From the NCBI RefSeq assembly GCF_001612725.1, contig NZ_BDAZ01000031.1, positions 1 through 64,000 of the forward strand: DNA of 64,000 nt, in the 5' to 3' direction. The notes below the pieces were generated by a model. The model saw only the letters and a list, made by a program, of their open reading frames with translations. It had not been told where the DNA came from and made no database searches. Made by a program: the position numbers and the translations under genes. How positions within the stretch are numbered: the stretch's first letter is position 1; every line of letters starts with the position of its first letter. Positions 1 through 8,244 of the stretch are shown here, one piece after another. The stretch comes from Nocardia anaemiae NBRC 100462 (GTDB lineage: Bacteria; Actinomycetota; Actinomycetes; Mycobacteriales; Mycobacteriaceae).

Positions 1-1
1 C

Positions 2-448
2 ACCGCGGCATCCGATCGCGGCGGCTTCAGCCTCGCGGTGGCCGACCGAGGAAACACCATGCTCATCGGCGGCATCGGACGCGAGATCGACGAGATCTTT
101 CCGTTGCGGCCGGGAATGCTACTGCCGCCGGGCACGGCAGCAGAGCAGGTCTTGGCCTTCGGTCACCCGAATCCCACACCGCCGGAGGGGTTTTCGTCGC
201 GTGAATGGCGTCGCCGAGTCGACATGAGCAGCGATCTCGCCTATGACACCGATATGAGCCGATTCCGGCTCGCCTGTGTCGCGGCACCGGTGCACGGGCC
301 CGGGGGTGAGATCGTCGCGGCGCTGGCGGCGACCGTGGCCGAAGTCCAGCGCGTCCCGGCCGTGGCCGAAGCGGTGCGGCGGGCGGCGGGCCTGGTGAGC
401 ACCAATCTCGCCAAACTTCTCAGATCACACGGGGTGCTGACGCTCTGA
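2..448 (+). CDS. IclR-family regulator, C-terminal part (5' end outside window)
   Basis: The frame is open from the first base, so this is the 3' part of a longer gene. The roughly 148 residues visible match the effector-binding half of IclR-type regulators: a GTAAEQVLAFG helix, a later segment AYDTDMSRFRLACVAAPV, the glycine turn GPGGEIVAAL, and a final helix ending near SHGVLTL. The DNA-binding N-terminus lies upstream of the window. Such regulators usually respond to small aromatic or lipid-derived acids. The decayed acyl-CoA genes just downstream are consistent with that, but the ligand is unknown. The GTG at 38 is an internal codon, not a convincing start. Confidence 0.7.
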   Translation, partial: TAASDRGGFSLAVADRGNTMLIGGIGREIDEIFPLRPGMLLPPGTAAEQVLAFGHPNPTPPEGFSSREWRRRVDMSSDLAYDTDMSRFRLACVAAPVHGPGGEIVAALAATVAEVQRVPAVAEAVRRAAGLVSTNLAKLLRSHGVLTL

Positions 449-513
449 GCGGATACGAGACGGCCGGTCCTTGCCACATTACGGCAGGAATCGGCCTTGG
501 ATGTGGCCGTGGA

Positions 514-573
514 CTACATGCCCATCATGGAACGCAGGTAGTTCACGGCCATCCAGAACATATCCATCATCAT
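514..573 (-). CDS. Possible 19-residue Met-rich hydrophobic micropeptide
   Basis: Reading the minus strand from three consecutive ATG codons at 573-565 gives a 19-residue peptide with seven Met, a central FWMAVNYL stretch and a TAG stop at 514. A GAAGG purine tract (584-588) sits about ten bases before the first ATG, a reasonable Shine-Dalgarno distance. The peptide would be membrane-seeking. Nothing else supports it, and a chance frame this short is quite possible. It lies between the IclR end and the decayed lipid genes. Confidence 0.25.
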   Translation of the reverse strand: MMMDMFWMAVNYLRSMMGM

Positions 574-699
574 CAGGATTTCACCTTCTTAGCTAGTAGC
601 GCTCATAACCCGCCATACCCAGCGTTATGACAGTTACACAACGACTCACCAGCGACCGGTCGACCCCGCGCTGGGTTGCCGACGCACCCCTCACGCACC

Positions 700-985
700 G
701 CGGGCACGGCCGACAGCCGGGCCCGAGCAGTCTCGTACTCATCGATGAGGCGTTCGATGACGGCAGCCGTCGGACGCGCCGCATCGATGCTGCCGATGCC
801 CTGACCGGCACACCACACATCGCGCCACGCCCTCGTATTCTTCGCGCTCCGTCGGCGAAATTCATTGCCGCGGAGTCCGATGCAGGTAGGGCATCGGGAT
901 CGAGTCCGGCCGCGATAATGCTGCCGCACAGGTAGTTGCCCGTGCGCGCCGGTAAAGAGATCGCTGTAGACGATGTCCGAGGCTG
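700..985 (-). pseudogene. Nitronate monooxygenase (2-nitropropane dioxygenase) C-terminal remnant
   Basis: Minus-strand frames in this stretch carry the hallmarks of the C-terminus of nitronate monooxygenases, but split over different frames. VYSDLFTGAHG (about 971-939) matches the conserved YTDLFTGVHG element. A second frame reads GNYLCGSIIAAGLDPDALP and then AAMNFADGA. A return to the first frame gives RAWRDVWCAGQGIGSID (about 833-783) followed by the usual ERLIDEYETARARL helix. No single frame connects them and there is no N-terminal FMN-binding half, so the gene is broken by frameshifts and truncated. The family oxidises alkyl nitronates and often sits in acyl-CoA degradation clusters. 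Confidence 0.6.
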
Positions 986-999
986 TAGGTGACGGTGTT

Positions 1000-1056
1000 C
1001 GTCTACGTATCCGAGGTCGCCGAGGGTGTTCCAGCCTTTGGCGTTGTATGCGAAAA
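1000..1056 (-). pseudogene. Acyl-CoA synthetase fragment
   Basis: A short minus-strand segment reads AKGWNTLGDLGYVDE, which is the GWxxTGD(L/V)GYxDE hinge motif of adenylate-forming fatty-acyl-CoA ligases (FadD type). The frame is lost on both sides: downstream it runs into the nitronate monooxygenase scrap and upstream there is no recognisable ligase sequence. It is therefore a relic of about twenty codons. Together with the neighbouring nitronate monooxygenase and acyl-CoA dehydrogenase remnants it suggests a former lipid or xenobiotic acid degradation cluster. Confidence 0.5.
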
Positions 1057-1123
1057 GCGTTGGACGCGAACCGAGTGGGGCGCAAGATCATCCACCCAGG
1101 TCAAGCGACCGTGCGGCGCTCGG

Positions 1124-1834
1124 CTATCGAATCATCCTGGCATCCATCGGTTTCCGGGTGTCGATTCGTTCGATCAGCCGCTGCCAGCCGTCGGCCAATT
1201 GCTGTCGCGCGTCAGCGGTATCCGCCGCGGTCGTGGTGTGCAGATACAGCAGGACGGGGGCTTCCAGGGCCGCGGTCAGCTGGATGGCAAGGATGTCGGT
1301 GTCCGGAATGTCGACGCGCGCCTGGTTCAGCAGCATGCGGATGTGGAATTGGGAGATGGTGGCCGCGCCGACGGGGATCGGCTGATTGGCGTCCAAGGAT
1401 GCGCGGGCGATCGCGACGTGGTCGAACAGGAAGTCCAGGCGGGCGCGTCCGTAGGCGATCAGTCGCTGGATCGGGGCGGCGCCGGGGCCTAGTGGTGGTT
1501 GGCCCGACAGTACCGATTGCTGGAAGGCCTTTTCGTCCTCATCCATAAGCGCGTGAAAGATGCCCGCTCTGGTGCGGAATCGGCGAAATACGGTGCCCTT
1601 GCCCAGTCCGGCGCGTTCGGCCAGTCCGTCCATGGTCACCTTTTCGACGCCGAGTTCGTCGACCAACTGCCGCGCCACATCCAGCAGATGTCGTCGATTA
1701 CGTGCGGCATCGCCGCGTTCATTACGCGGCAGGCCCAGGTGTAGCGCGGTCGGTTCCACGGGTTCCAAGTTACCGTCGGGAATGAAAGCGGGGTAAAGTC
1801 CGCTTTCGATGCTGTTCGTGTTCGCCTCGCTCAC
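1124..1834 (-). CDS. TetR/AcrR-family transcriptional repressor
   Basis: 236 residues with an unusually long N-terminal extension of about 40 residues before the TetR helix-turn-helix. The DNA-binding domain runs from about residue 42 to 88: RRHLLDVARQLVDELG, then the recognition region VTMDGLAERAGLGKGTVFRRF. The remaining 150 residues form the variable helical ligand pocket. It is divergent from the DoxX gene, with only about 34 bases between the two starts, so it probably represses itself and DoxX from one shared promoter region. The inducer is not predictable. An internal start nearer the HTH is possible. Confidence 0.85.
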   Translation of the reverse strand: MSEANTNSIESGLYPAFIPDGNLEPVEPTALHLGLPRNERGDAARNRRHLLDVARQLVDELGVEKVTMDGLAERAGLGKGTVFRRFRTRAGIFHALMDEDEKAFQQSVLSGQPPLGPGAAPIQRLIAYGRARLDFLFDHVAIARASLDANQPIPVGAATISQFHIRMLLNQARVDIPDTDILAIQLTAALEAPVLLYLHTTTAADTADARQQLADGWQRLIERIDTRKPMDARMIR

Positions 1835-1868
1835 CGCCTCCGGTCGAGCGATTGACTAGGAGTTCTCG

Positions 1869-2240
1869 ATGAACGTCTTCCTCTGGATCCTGCAGGGCCT
1901 GCTGGCACTGGTCTTGGTAGCCGCTGGCGCCGGGAAACTCGCCCAGCCGCGCGAAAAACTCGCCGCCAAGATGTCCTGGGTCGAGAGCTTCACCGACCAG
2001 CAGGTCAAGGCGATCGGCGCGGTCGAGGTGGTGGGCGGACTCGGCCTCGTGCTGCCCGCGCTCACCGGAATCGTCCCGGTACTTACTCCGATCGCCGCGG
2101 TCGGCGTCGCGATCATCATGATCGGCGCCGCCCTGACGCACGCGCGCCGCAGCGAATGGGCCGAAATCGCGCCCAGCGTGGTGCTTTTCATACTTGCCGC
2201 CGTGATCGCGTGGGGCCGGTTCGGCCCTTATTCGTTCTGA
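1869..2240 (+). CDS. DoxX-family membrane protein
   Basis: 123 residues with four hydrophobic segments and the DoxX signature AAGAGKLAQP near residue 20, followed by WVESFTDQQVKAIGAVEVVGGLGL. AGGAG at about 1858-1862 lies six to seven bases before the ATG. DoxX-like proteins are small inner-membrane proteins linked to redox balance and quinone-type stress responses; the exact reaction is unsettled. Its divergent TetR neighbour is the probable regulator. Length is typical for the short SdpC/DoxX_2-like branch. Confidence 0.8.
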   Translation: MNVFLWILQGLLALVLVAAGAGKLAQPREKLAAKMSWVESFTDQQVKAIGAVEVVGGLGLVLPALTGIVPVLTPIAAVGVAIIMIGAALTHARRSEWAEIAPSVVLFILAAVIAWGRFGPYSF

Positions 2241-2399
2241 CGCCAGCAGCTGATCGCGGGAGGATACGCGGCTACAGCTGGCCGCACATCCTCCTCGCGC
2301 AGCACGAAGCGAAAACCACTGGCACTTCCCATGCTCGGTGGCGCCGCACTCGATCTCTCCGAAATCAGGGTCCGGATCTCGCCGGTTGTCATCGGGATT

Positions 2400-2774
2400 C
2401 TCAGGGTAGCCCCGGTCCGCGCTCTGGATCTGGGTCGGCAGGATCTCGTTCGCACCACCGGCGATGGTGTAGGCACGCGAATACAGGTGCGCGTCCTGCC
2501 ACCAGCCCGCCGCGACCGCGTCCGGATCGGCCTCGGTCAGCAGTCCGTCCGTGCCCTGTAGCCGCATCCCGAATTCGACCAGGTCGTAATTGAGTTCGCT
2601 GAAGAAGATCTTGCCGATCGGGGCGTCGGCGGGCTGTTCGGTGTGGTGCAGCATCCGGGACTGGGCGAGGCCGACCATTGCCGCGTCGACCCGATGCGCC
2701 GCCACCTCGACGCCCTCGCCCGCTGGCACTGCCCCACCACCGCACTGCTCCGCGCCACTGCGCCTCTCCACCAC
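2400..2774 (-). pseudogene. Acyl-CoA dehydrogenase C-terminal remnant
   Basis: The minus strand encodes a clear acyl-CoA dehydrogenase tail: RVDAAMVGLAQSRMLHHTEQ, then SELNYDLVEFGMRLQG, then the highly conserved YSRAYTIAGGANEIL loop, which in intact enzymes ends in the FAD/substrate-binding glycine segment and an IL-R-T-Q motif (here IL-P-T-Q). The match ends around 2400 and nothing upstream of about 2774 resembles the N-terminal or middle domains. The frame then runs on into unrelated sequence antisense to DoxX. This is a truncated gene, most likely decayed together with the scraps at 700-1056. Confidence 0.65.
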
Positions 2775-2981
2775 CGACAGTGCTGCCGCACACCTACTGA
2801 CAACCTCGCATACGGTATAGCCTGTGCGAGGCCGTCAGTGGCTATGCGGTAGATGGCGCTGGACGGTATCCGGAATGTTCAATGCATTGGCCGGGTACAG
2901 GCCACCTACTGCCGGTGCAGGTTCGGGGCGCCGTTCCCACCGCGCCGCGCTGCGCGCGTGAGCGTTGTCCGCGATTCGGTC

Positions 2982-4424
2982 TCAGACCCGTACGACTTCG
3001 GGTTCGGCATGTTCGGCCGGGTGAGCCGTCACCGCACGACGGACCGGAATGGCCATGGCGATCAATGCCGCGAGAACCGATACGCCACAGCCGATCAAGA
3101 ACGCGACGCGGAAGCCGTCCTCGGTGGGAATGCTGTGCCCGCCGACCATGACGGTCAGCTGCGCGAGCACCGCGCCGACCACGGCCGCAGAGATCGAGGT
3201 GCCGATCGAGCGCATCAGCGTGTTGAAGCCATTGGCGGCGGCGGTCTCCGACTGCGGCACTGCACCCATGATCAGCGCGGGCATGGCACCGTAGGCGAAA
3301 CCGACACCTGAGCTGCAGATGATGTTCACGATCAGTAGGCCCCAGGTGCTGCCCATCAGGACCTGCGCGGCGCCGTAGCCGACGGCCATGACGGCGGCGC
3401 CGACGACAAGGGTGAACTTCGGACCGCGCAATGCCGAAAGCTTCGCGCCCACCGGCGAAATCAGCATCATCATGATTCCGGCGGGAGCCATCCACAGACC
3501 CATCGCCATCATCGACTGGCCGAGACCGTAGCCGAGTGAGCTCGGCAGCTGCATCAGCTGCGGGACGCTGAGCTGCAACGCGTACATGCCGACGCCGATC
3601 GCGACCGTCGCGAGATTGGTGACCAGCACCTGCGGCCGCGCGGTGACCCGCAGGTCGACCAGCGGTTCGATGGTCCGCAGCTCCCACCAACCCCACACCA
3701 GCAGCAGCACCGCGGCCGCGACGAACAGGCCGAGGATGCTGCCACTCGTCCAACCCCACGTCGCGCCCTTGGACACGGCGAGGAGCAGCGCTACCAAACC
3801 ACCGCCGAGCAGCACCGCACCGAGTCCGTCGAAGTGACCCGACGGCCCCTCGGCAATACCCTCCGGCACGATCACCGTGATCAGCGCGGTGGCGATGGCG
3901 ACCAGCACCGCCGCCGCCCAGAACAGCACCCGCCAGTTGCTGTACTCGGTGACCGCCGCCGCCAATGGCAGACCGAGCGCGCCGCCGATACCGAGCGAGG
4001 AACTGATCAGTGCGATGGCCGAGCCGAGTCGCTCGGGTGGCAGCACGTCGCGCAGCAGCGCGACGGCCAGCGGGATGGTGCCGAAGCCGAGGCCCTGCAG
4101 GCCGCGGCCGATGATCATCGGCAGCAACGAACCCGCCATGGCACAGACCACCGAACCGACGATGAGCGGCACGGTCGAGGCGATCACCATCCGGCGCTTG
4201 CCGAACATATCGCCGAGGCGACCGGCGACCGGGGTGGCGACCGCGCCCACGAGCAGGGTGACCGTAACCACCCAGGACGTATTGGCCGCCGAGGAATTCA
4301 GAATCTGCGGCAACTCGCCGAGCAATGGCACCACGAGCGTCTGCATCAGCGACGCGACGATGCCGGTATAGGCCAGCACGGCCAGGATGGCGCCCGGCCG
4401 GACAGCGGAATCAGGCTTGTCCAC
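2982..4424 (-). CDS. DHA2-type MFS drug efflux transporter
   Basis: About 480 residues with 14 hydrophobic segments, the arrangement of the EmrB/QacA (DHA2) branch. Motif A is visible as GRLGDMFGKRRM after TM2, and the motif C-like GGALGLPLAAAV lies in TM5. The chosen start is the GTG at 4424, preceded by GAGGGAG at 4431-4437; an upstream ATG at 4523 would add 33 residues read from the operator region and is rejected. The family exports hydrophobic or cationic drugs using the proton gradient. The 29-base inverted repeat at 4458-4486 lies 34-62 bases upstream of the start, so the gene is very probably repressor-controlled; similar sites lie before the MarR gene at 8727-9185. Confidence 0.9.
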   Translation of the reverse strand: MDKPDSAVRPGAILAVLAYTGIVASLMQTLVVPLLGELPQILNSSAANTSWVVTVTLLVGAVATPVAGRLGDMFGKRRMVIASTVPLIVGSVVCAMAGSLLPMIIGRGLQGLGFGTIPLAVALLRDVLPPERLGSAIALISSSLGIGGALGLPLAAAVTEYSNWRVLFWAAAVLVAIATALITVIVPEGIAEGPSGHFDGLGAVLLGGGLVALLLAVSKGATWGWTSGSILGLFVAAAVLLLVWGWWELRTIEPLVDLRVTARPQVLVTNLATVAIGVGMYALQLSVPQLMQLPSSLGYGLGQSMMAMGLWMAPAGIMMMLISPVGAKLSALRGPKFTLVVGAAVMAVGYGAAQVLMGSTWGLLIVNIICSSGVGFAYGAMPALIMGAVPQSETAAANGFNTLMRSIGTSISAAVVGAVLAQLTVMVGGHSIPTEDGFRVAFLIGCGVSVLAALIAMAIPVRRAVTAHPAEHAEPEVVRV

Positions 4425-4457
4425 GCAAATCTCCCTCGGACTCACAACAGTCATACG

Positions 4458-4486
4458 TGTATCATGCACTAGACGTGCATCATACA
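4458..4486. promoter_or_regulatory. Operator-like inverted repeat upstream of the DHA2 pump
   Basis: Left arm TGTATCATGCAC, five-base spacer TAGAC, right arm GTGCATCATACA: eleven of twelve bases pair. A further half-site TGTGTGATGCAC is at 4512-4523. The left side extends as ACGTGTATCATGCAC (4455-4469), matching 12 of 15 bases with ACGTGTACCGTACAC at 9277-9291 upstream of the MarR gene. This suggests one repressor binds both regions; the MarR protein is the best candidate. Confidence 0.65.
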
Positions 4487-4567
4487 TTTCGCATGAACAA
4501 TACACGCGCTGTGTGTGATGCACATTCCCCGAGGACGAAGGCCAAGCGCATAGAACTGGCGTCCGAA

Positions 4568-4930
4568 TCAGCCGCCCGCGACGTGGTCGAAGCCGGGCAG
4601 ATGCTCGGCGCCGTCTGACGGCGCCCAGCAGCGAGCCAGGCCCAGCTCCGCCGCCCGATCGACCAGTTCCACCCGGAAACCGTTGGCGCCGCGCAGAAAT
4701 GCGAAGAACAGGCGCCTGGCGTCAGCGGCCCGGGTGGCCCTCGGTGACGTATCCGTGGCGCACGAGTTCGGCGGCCACATCGTCGGACCAGTAGCCGATG
4801 TGATGAATCCCGGTCTCCCCCACCGGTTCCCACAGCCTGTGACCATCTGTCTGGCCAATCCGAGTGCGGTTGCTCGCATGGTTGATGCCCCCGACTGCCG
4901 AGATCACCTGGGAACGCTCGGTCATGCCGA
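4568..4930 (-). pseudogene. Frameshifted glyoxalase/VOC-family gene remnant
   Basis: One minus-strand frame reads GETGIHHIGYWSDDVAAE followed by LVRHGYV (about 4831-4745), the start of a vicinal-oxygen-chelate metal-binding repeat. The continuation is in a different frame: RLFFAFLRGANGFRVELVDR (about 4715-4650), which matches the end of the same fold, including the E-L-V-D metal-ligand strand. A frameshift around 4740 therefore splits the gene. The N-terminal part upstream of 4930 is not recognisable. It sits between the pump operator and the FAD monooxygenase. Confidence 0.5.
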
Positions 4931-5075
4931 GTTCAGGGTGTTTGTGGGAACGTGGACGCGATTTCGGCTGTACCGATGAATTTGGTGTGTATCCGTCGTC
5001 GATACCGCTGGATACACCGATTGCGGTGGGCCTGTGCTGGGACGGTTCCAGTGCGACAGGAAACAGATGGAGACA

Positions 5076-6362
5076 ATGATGAGCGTCGACGACTCCGCAC
5101 AGGAGCACACGATCCGGACGAGTGAGCAGGGGGCGCGGGTGAGCGGTCCCACGGTGTTGGTTGCGGGGGCGAGCATCGCGGGGCCCGCGCTGGCCCACTG
5201 GCTGCGTAGGCGGGGCGCGGAGGTGACCGTGGTCGAGCGGGCCCCCGAGCTGCGCCCGGGTGGTCAGGCGGTGGACGCACGCGGGGTGACCAAGGAGGTC
5301 ATCCGGCGAATGGGGCTGGACGCGGCGGTGCGCGCGGCCTGTACCGAGACCGTCGGCGCGTACACCGTGGACGCGGACGGGAACGTGCTGGAGACCTTCC
5401 ACGCGGACGACCACGGTGGTGACGGGTTCATCGCGGAGATCGAGATCCTGCGCGGCGACCTGTCCCGGGTGCTCTACGACGACACCCGCGATGGTGTCGA
5501 GTACATCTTCGGCGACCGGATCGCCGAACTCACCCAGGACGCGGACGGAGTCGACGTCGCCTTCGAGGGCGGCGGGCGGCGGCGCTTCGACCTTGTGGTC
5601 GGGGCGGATGGGCTGCACTCGGGGCTGCGTGCGATGGTCTTCGGGCCGCGTGAGCGGTTCGTCCGCCACCTCGGGCATGTGCTGGCCTTCTACAGTGTGC
5701 CCAACAAGTTCGGGCTGGACCGCTGGCTGATCGAGTACCAGGAAGCCGGACGCTCCGCTGGCCTGCGGCCCATCCAGGACGCCACCCGGGCGATGGCCAT
5801 GTTCTCCTTCCCGGCGGCCGACCTCGACGTCGACTACCGCGATGTCGAGGGCCAGAAGCGGCTGCTGCGCGAGCGGATGGCCGGTTTCGGCTGGTTGACC
5901 TCGGACATCCTCGCGCACCTTGACGACACCCCGGACTTCTACCTCGATCAGGTCGCCCAGGTGGTGATGGACCGCTGGTCGAACGGACGGGTGGGGCTGC
6001 TCGGCGACGCGGCGTTCAGCTCTTCGCCGATGTCCGGGCAGGGCACCGGGCTGGCCCTGGTCGGCGCCTACCTGCTGGCCGGAGAGCTGGCCGCGGCCGG
6101 GTGGGACCCGGCGGCCGGGTTCGCCGCATACGAGGCGCGGATGCGCTCGTTCGTCGAGGCCAACCAGGAGATCGGCCGGTTGAACGCGCGCAGCCGCGAC
6201 GTCCCCGGACCGGACGCCGAGCCGATCCCCGATTTCACCGGCGAATGGTTTACCGAGCTGATCGGGCGTGCGATCCACGGCGTCGAACTGCCCGACTACG
6301 CAGGGCTGCCCGACTCCGATGCCCCGGCCGCACCGCCGATCACCTCCTCGGCCAAACCGTAG
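5076..6362 (+). CDS. FAD-dependent aromatic monooxygenase (PHBH/TetX-like)
   Basis: About 428 residues of the group A flavin monooxygenase fold. The N-terminal Rossmann motif is VAGASIAGPALAHWL followed by VVERAPELRPGG. The mid-protein DG motif is VVGADGLHSGLR. The second FAD-binding motif is GLLGDAAFSSSPMSGQGTG, with the GD of the GD-fingerprint. The enzymes hydroxylate aromatic or tetracycline-like substrates using NAD(P)H and O2. ATG at 5076 or 5079 follows GGAG at 5069-5072; earlier in-frame starts at 5034 and 5067 are less likely. The substrate cannot be told. It is convergent with the threonine aldolase and may protect against or modify an aromatic compound. Confidence 0.88.
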   Translation: MMSVDDSAQEHTIRTSEQGARVSGPTVLVAGASIAGPALAHWLRRRGAEVTVVERAPELRPGGQAVDARGVTKEVIRRMGLDAAVRAACTETVGAYTVDADGNVLETFHADDHGGDGFIAEIEILRGDLSRVLYDDTRDGVEYIFGDRIAELTQDADGVDVAFEGGGRRRFDLVVGADGLHSGLRAMVFGPRERFVRHLGHVLAFYSVPNKFGLDRWLIEYQEAGRSAGLRPIQDATRAMAMFSFPAADLDVDYRDVEGQKRLLRERMAGFGWLTSDILAHLDDTPDFYLDQVAQVVMDRWSNGRVGLLGDAAFSSSPMSGQGTGLALVGAYLLAGELAAAGWDPAAGFAAYEARMRSFVEANQEIGRLNARSRDVPGPDAEPIPDFTGEWFTELIGRAIHGVELPDYAGLPDSDAPAAPPITSSAKP

Positions 6363-6510
6363 GTGTCACATAACGTGTCGACAGGGACGACGCTTCGGAC
6401 GGCTGCCGGACTACGCCCGCTTATCGAGCGATTTTCCGCTGGTCACAACCAGTGAAGGCGGTGCTGGGCACTCGGTCGGCGATTGCCTGGTGCGCCGAGA
6501 GCAATCCCGT

Positions 6511-7566
6511 TCAAGCGGCCATCTCTTGGGCGATCGCTTCCGCGAAGGCGTCCACGTCGGCCTCGGTGGTGTCGAACGAGCACATCCAACGAACCTCGCC
6601 GGTGCGTTCGTCCCAGGTGTGGAAGCGGAACCGTTTCTGGAGTCGCTCGGTGACCTCCCGGGGAATTATGGCGAAGACGGCATTGGCCTGGACCGGCCGT
6701 ACGATCTCGACGCCTGGCACCCGGGCGACGGCCGCGGCAAGCCGGGCCGCCATGGCGTTGGCGTGCCGGGCATTGCGCAGCCACAGATCACCCTCCAGCA
6801 GAGCGATGAGCTGCGCCGACACATACCGCATCTTGGAGGCCAGCTGCATCGCGGCCTTGCGGAGGTACGTCACGCCACGCACCGCGTCCGGGTTGAGCAC
6901 CACGATCGCCTCGCCGAGCAGCGAGCCGTTCTTGGTGCCGCCGAACGACAGCACGTCCACCCCGACTTCGGAGGTCAACGCGCGCAACGGCACATCGAGC
7001 GCGGCGGCCGCGTTGGCCAGTCGGGCGCCGTCCACGTGCAGCAGCATGCCGCGCTCGCGTGCCAGCGCACCGATCGCCGCGATCTCGCCGGGCGTGTAGA
7101 GGGTGCCGAGCTCGGTGCTCTGCGTGATAGAGACAACTTTGGGCTGGGCGTGGTGCTCCTCGCCGAAGCCCCACGCGTACTGGTCGAGCAACTTCGGCGT
7201 CAGTTTGCCGTCCGGGGTGGGCACCGGGATCAGCTTGAGCCCGGCCACCTTCTCGGGTGCGCCGCACTCGTCCAGGTTGATGTGTGCGGACTCCGGGCAG
7301 ATCACCGCGCTCCACCGCTCGCACATCGCCTGCAGCCCAACCACATTGGCGCCACTGCCATTGAAGACCGGATAGACATCGGCACGCTCGCCGAAATGGC
7401 CCTTGATCAGTTCGCGCAGCCGAACGGTGTGGACATCCGCGCCGTAGGCAGGCTGGTGCCCGTCGTTGGCGGCGGCCAGCGCCGCCATGATGTCCGGGTG
7501 CACGGAGGCGTTGTTGTCACTGGCGAAACCGCGTATCGGCTCGCACTCGGGAAAGGTGTCGCTCAC
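6511..7566 (-). CDS. ltaE: Low-specificity threonine aldolase (PLP fold type I)
   Basis: 351 residues of the beta-eliminating lyase/threonine aldolase family. The PLP-binding lysine is K212 in SFGGTKNGSLLGE, and D179 in LHVDGARLANA contacts the pyridine nitrogen. The N-terminal SDNNASVHPDIMAAL and YGADVHTVRLRE elements are characteristic. The reaction is reversible cleavage of L-threonine or allo-threonine to glycine and acetaldehyde. Its ATG overlaps the TGA of the ectoine synthase gene (ATGA at 7563-7566), so the two are translated as a pair. That pairing is odd, since the usual partners of ectC are ectA and ectB. Confidence 0.9.
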   Translation of the reverse strand: MSDTFPECEPIRGFASDNNASVHPDIMAALAAANDGHQPAYGADVHTVRLRELIKGHFGERADVYPVFNGSGANVVGLQAMCERWSAVICPESAHINLDECGAPEKVAGLKLIPVPTPDGKLTPKLLDQYAWGFGEEHHAQPKVVSITQSTELGTLYTPGEIAAIGALARERGMLLHVDGARLANAAAALDVPLRALTSEVGVDVLSFGGTKNGSLLGEAIVVLNPDAVRGVTYLRKAAMQLASKMRYVSAQLIALLEGDLWLRNARHANAMAARLAAAVARVPGVEIVRPVQANAVFAIIPREVTERLQKRFRFHTWDERTGEVRWMCSFDTTEADVDAFAEAIAQEMAA

Positions 7567-7958
7567 TGATCCTCTTCCGTCAGCAGGGGGAAGGCGCCGT
7601 TCTCATCGTGGACCTCGCGGCCGGTGAGGGGCGGGTTGAACACGCAGACCGCGCGGAACCGGGTGTGGGCGCGCAGGGTGTGATGCTGGTGTGCGTCGAC
7701 CAGGTACATCACTCCCGGCTCGAGACAATGCCGTTCACCGGTCTCGTCGTCGACCAGTTCACCACGACCCTCGATGACGTAGACGGCCTCGATATGGTCG
7801 GCGTACCACATCTTGATCTCCGCGCCTGCGTCCACCACGGTGTCGTGCAAGGAGAACCCGACCTTCTCCTTGGCGAGCACCAGACGACGGCTATTCCACC
7901 TGGGGCCCTTCACTTCTCGTTCGGTGCCGGTGATCTCTTCCAGTGAACGGACGATCAT
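7563..7958 (-). CDS. ectC: L-ectoine synthase, orphan copy
   Basis: 131 residues, the normal length of EctC. It is a cupin enzyme that cyclises N-gamma-acetyl-diaminobutyrate to the osmolyte ectoine. The family pattern is present throughout: MIVRSLEEITGTEREV at the start, WYADHIEAVYVIEGRGE in the first cupin motif with the iron-binding Glu, and MYLVDAHQHHTLRA with the conserved histidines in the second. No ectA, ectB or ectD gene is nearby; instead the gene overlaps a threonine aldolase. Orphan EctC proteins are known in other bacteria and may use precursor supplied from elsewhere. An A-rich GGA tract precedes the ATG. Confidence 0.9.
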   Translation of the reverse strand: MIVRSLEEITGTEREVKGPRWNSRRLVLAKEKVGFSLHDTVVDAGAEIKMWYADHIEAVYVIEGRGELVDDETGERHCLEPGVMYLVDAHQHHTLRAHTRFRAVCVFNPPLTGREVHDENGAFPLLTEEDQ

Positions 7959-8244
7959 GGAGTTCGTTTCCTTTGTCTCGTGCGTTTCCTGCGGATACTG
8001 AGATCATGGCCGCTGGCACAGCATCCACAACAGTGGCAGAAATGCCCCCTATCGCTAAAATCGCGCCACACAGCGAACTTTCGGGAGAACATGGCCAGGT
8101 TCACCGTAAGGGCCCATCGCGTCGCCCCCACGGGGTCACGGCGAAAAGGTCTGCGACGACTGCTACCACGCGAAGCACATGGCGACATAACCATCCGGCG
8201 AGGCACCACTTACGGTCGTGGCCGGGATCTTGCACAGTGGAGTC

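Noticed and set aside
2982..4523. Longer form of the DHA2 pump starting at ATG 4523
   Set aside because: The extra 33 residues come from the inverted-repeat operator and are Cys/His/Tyr-rich, unlike a transporter N-terminus; GTG 4424 has a good ribosome binding site.
4722..6278. Long open frame antisense to the FAD monooxygenase
   Set aside because: Its sequence is His/Pro/Arg-rich with no domain, and the plus-strand gene has all flavoenzyme motifs. It is a high-GC shadow. Only its upstream end touches the VOC remnant.
7955..8209. Cys-rich minus-strand frame just upstream of ectC as a leader peptide
   Set aside because: A cluster of Cys codons near the end is suggestive of attenuation by cysteine, but ectoine synthesis has no link to cysteine and no hairpin pair was seen.
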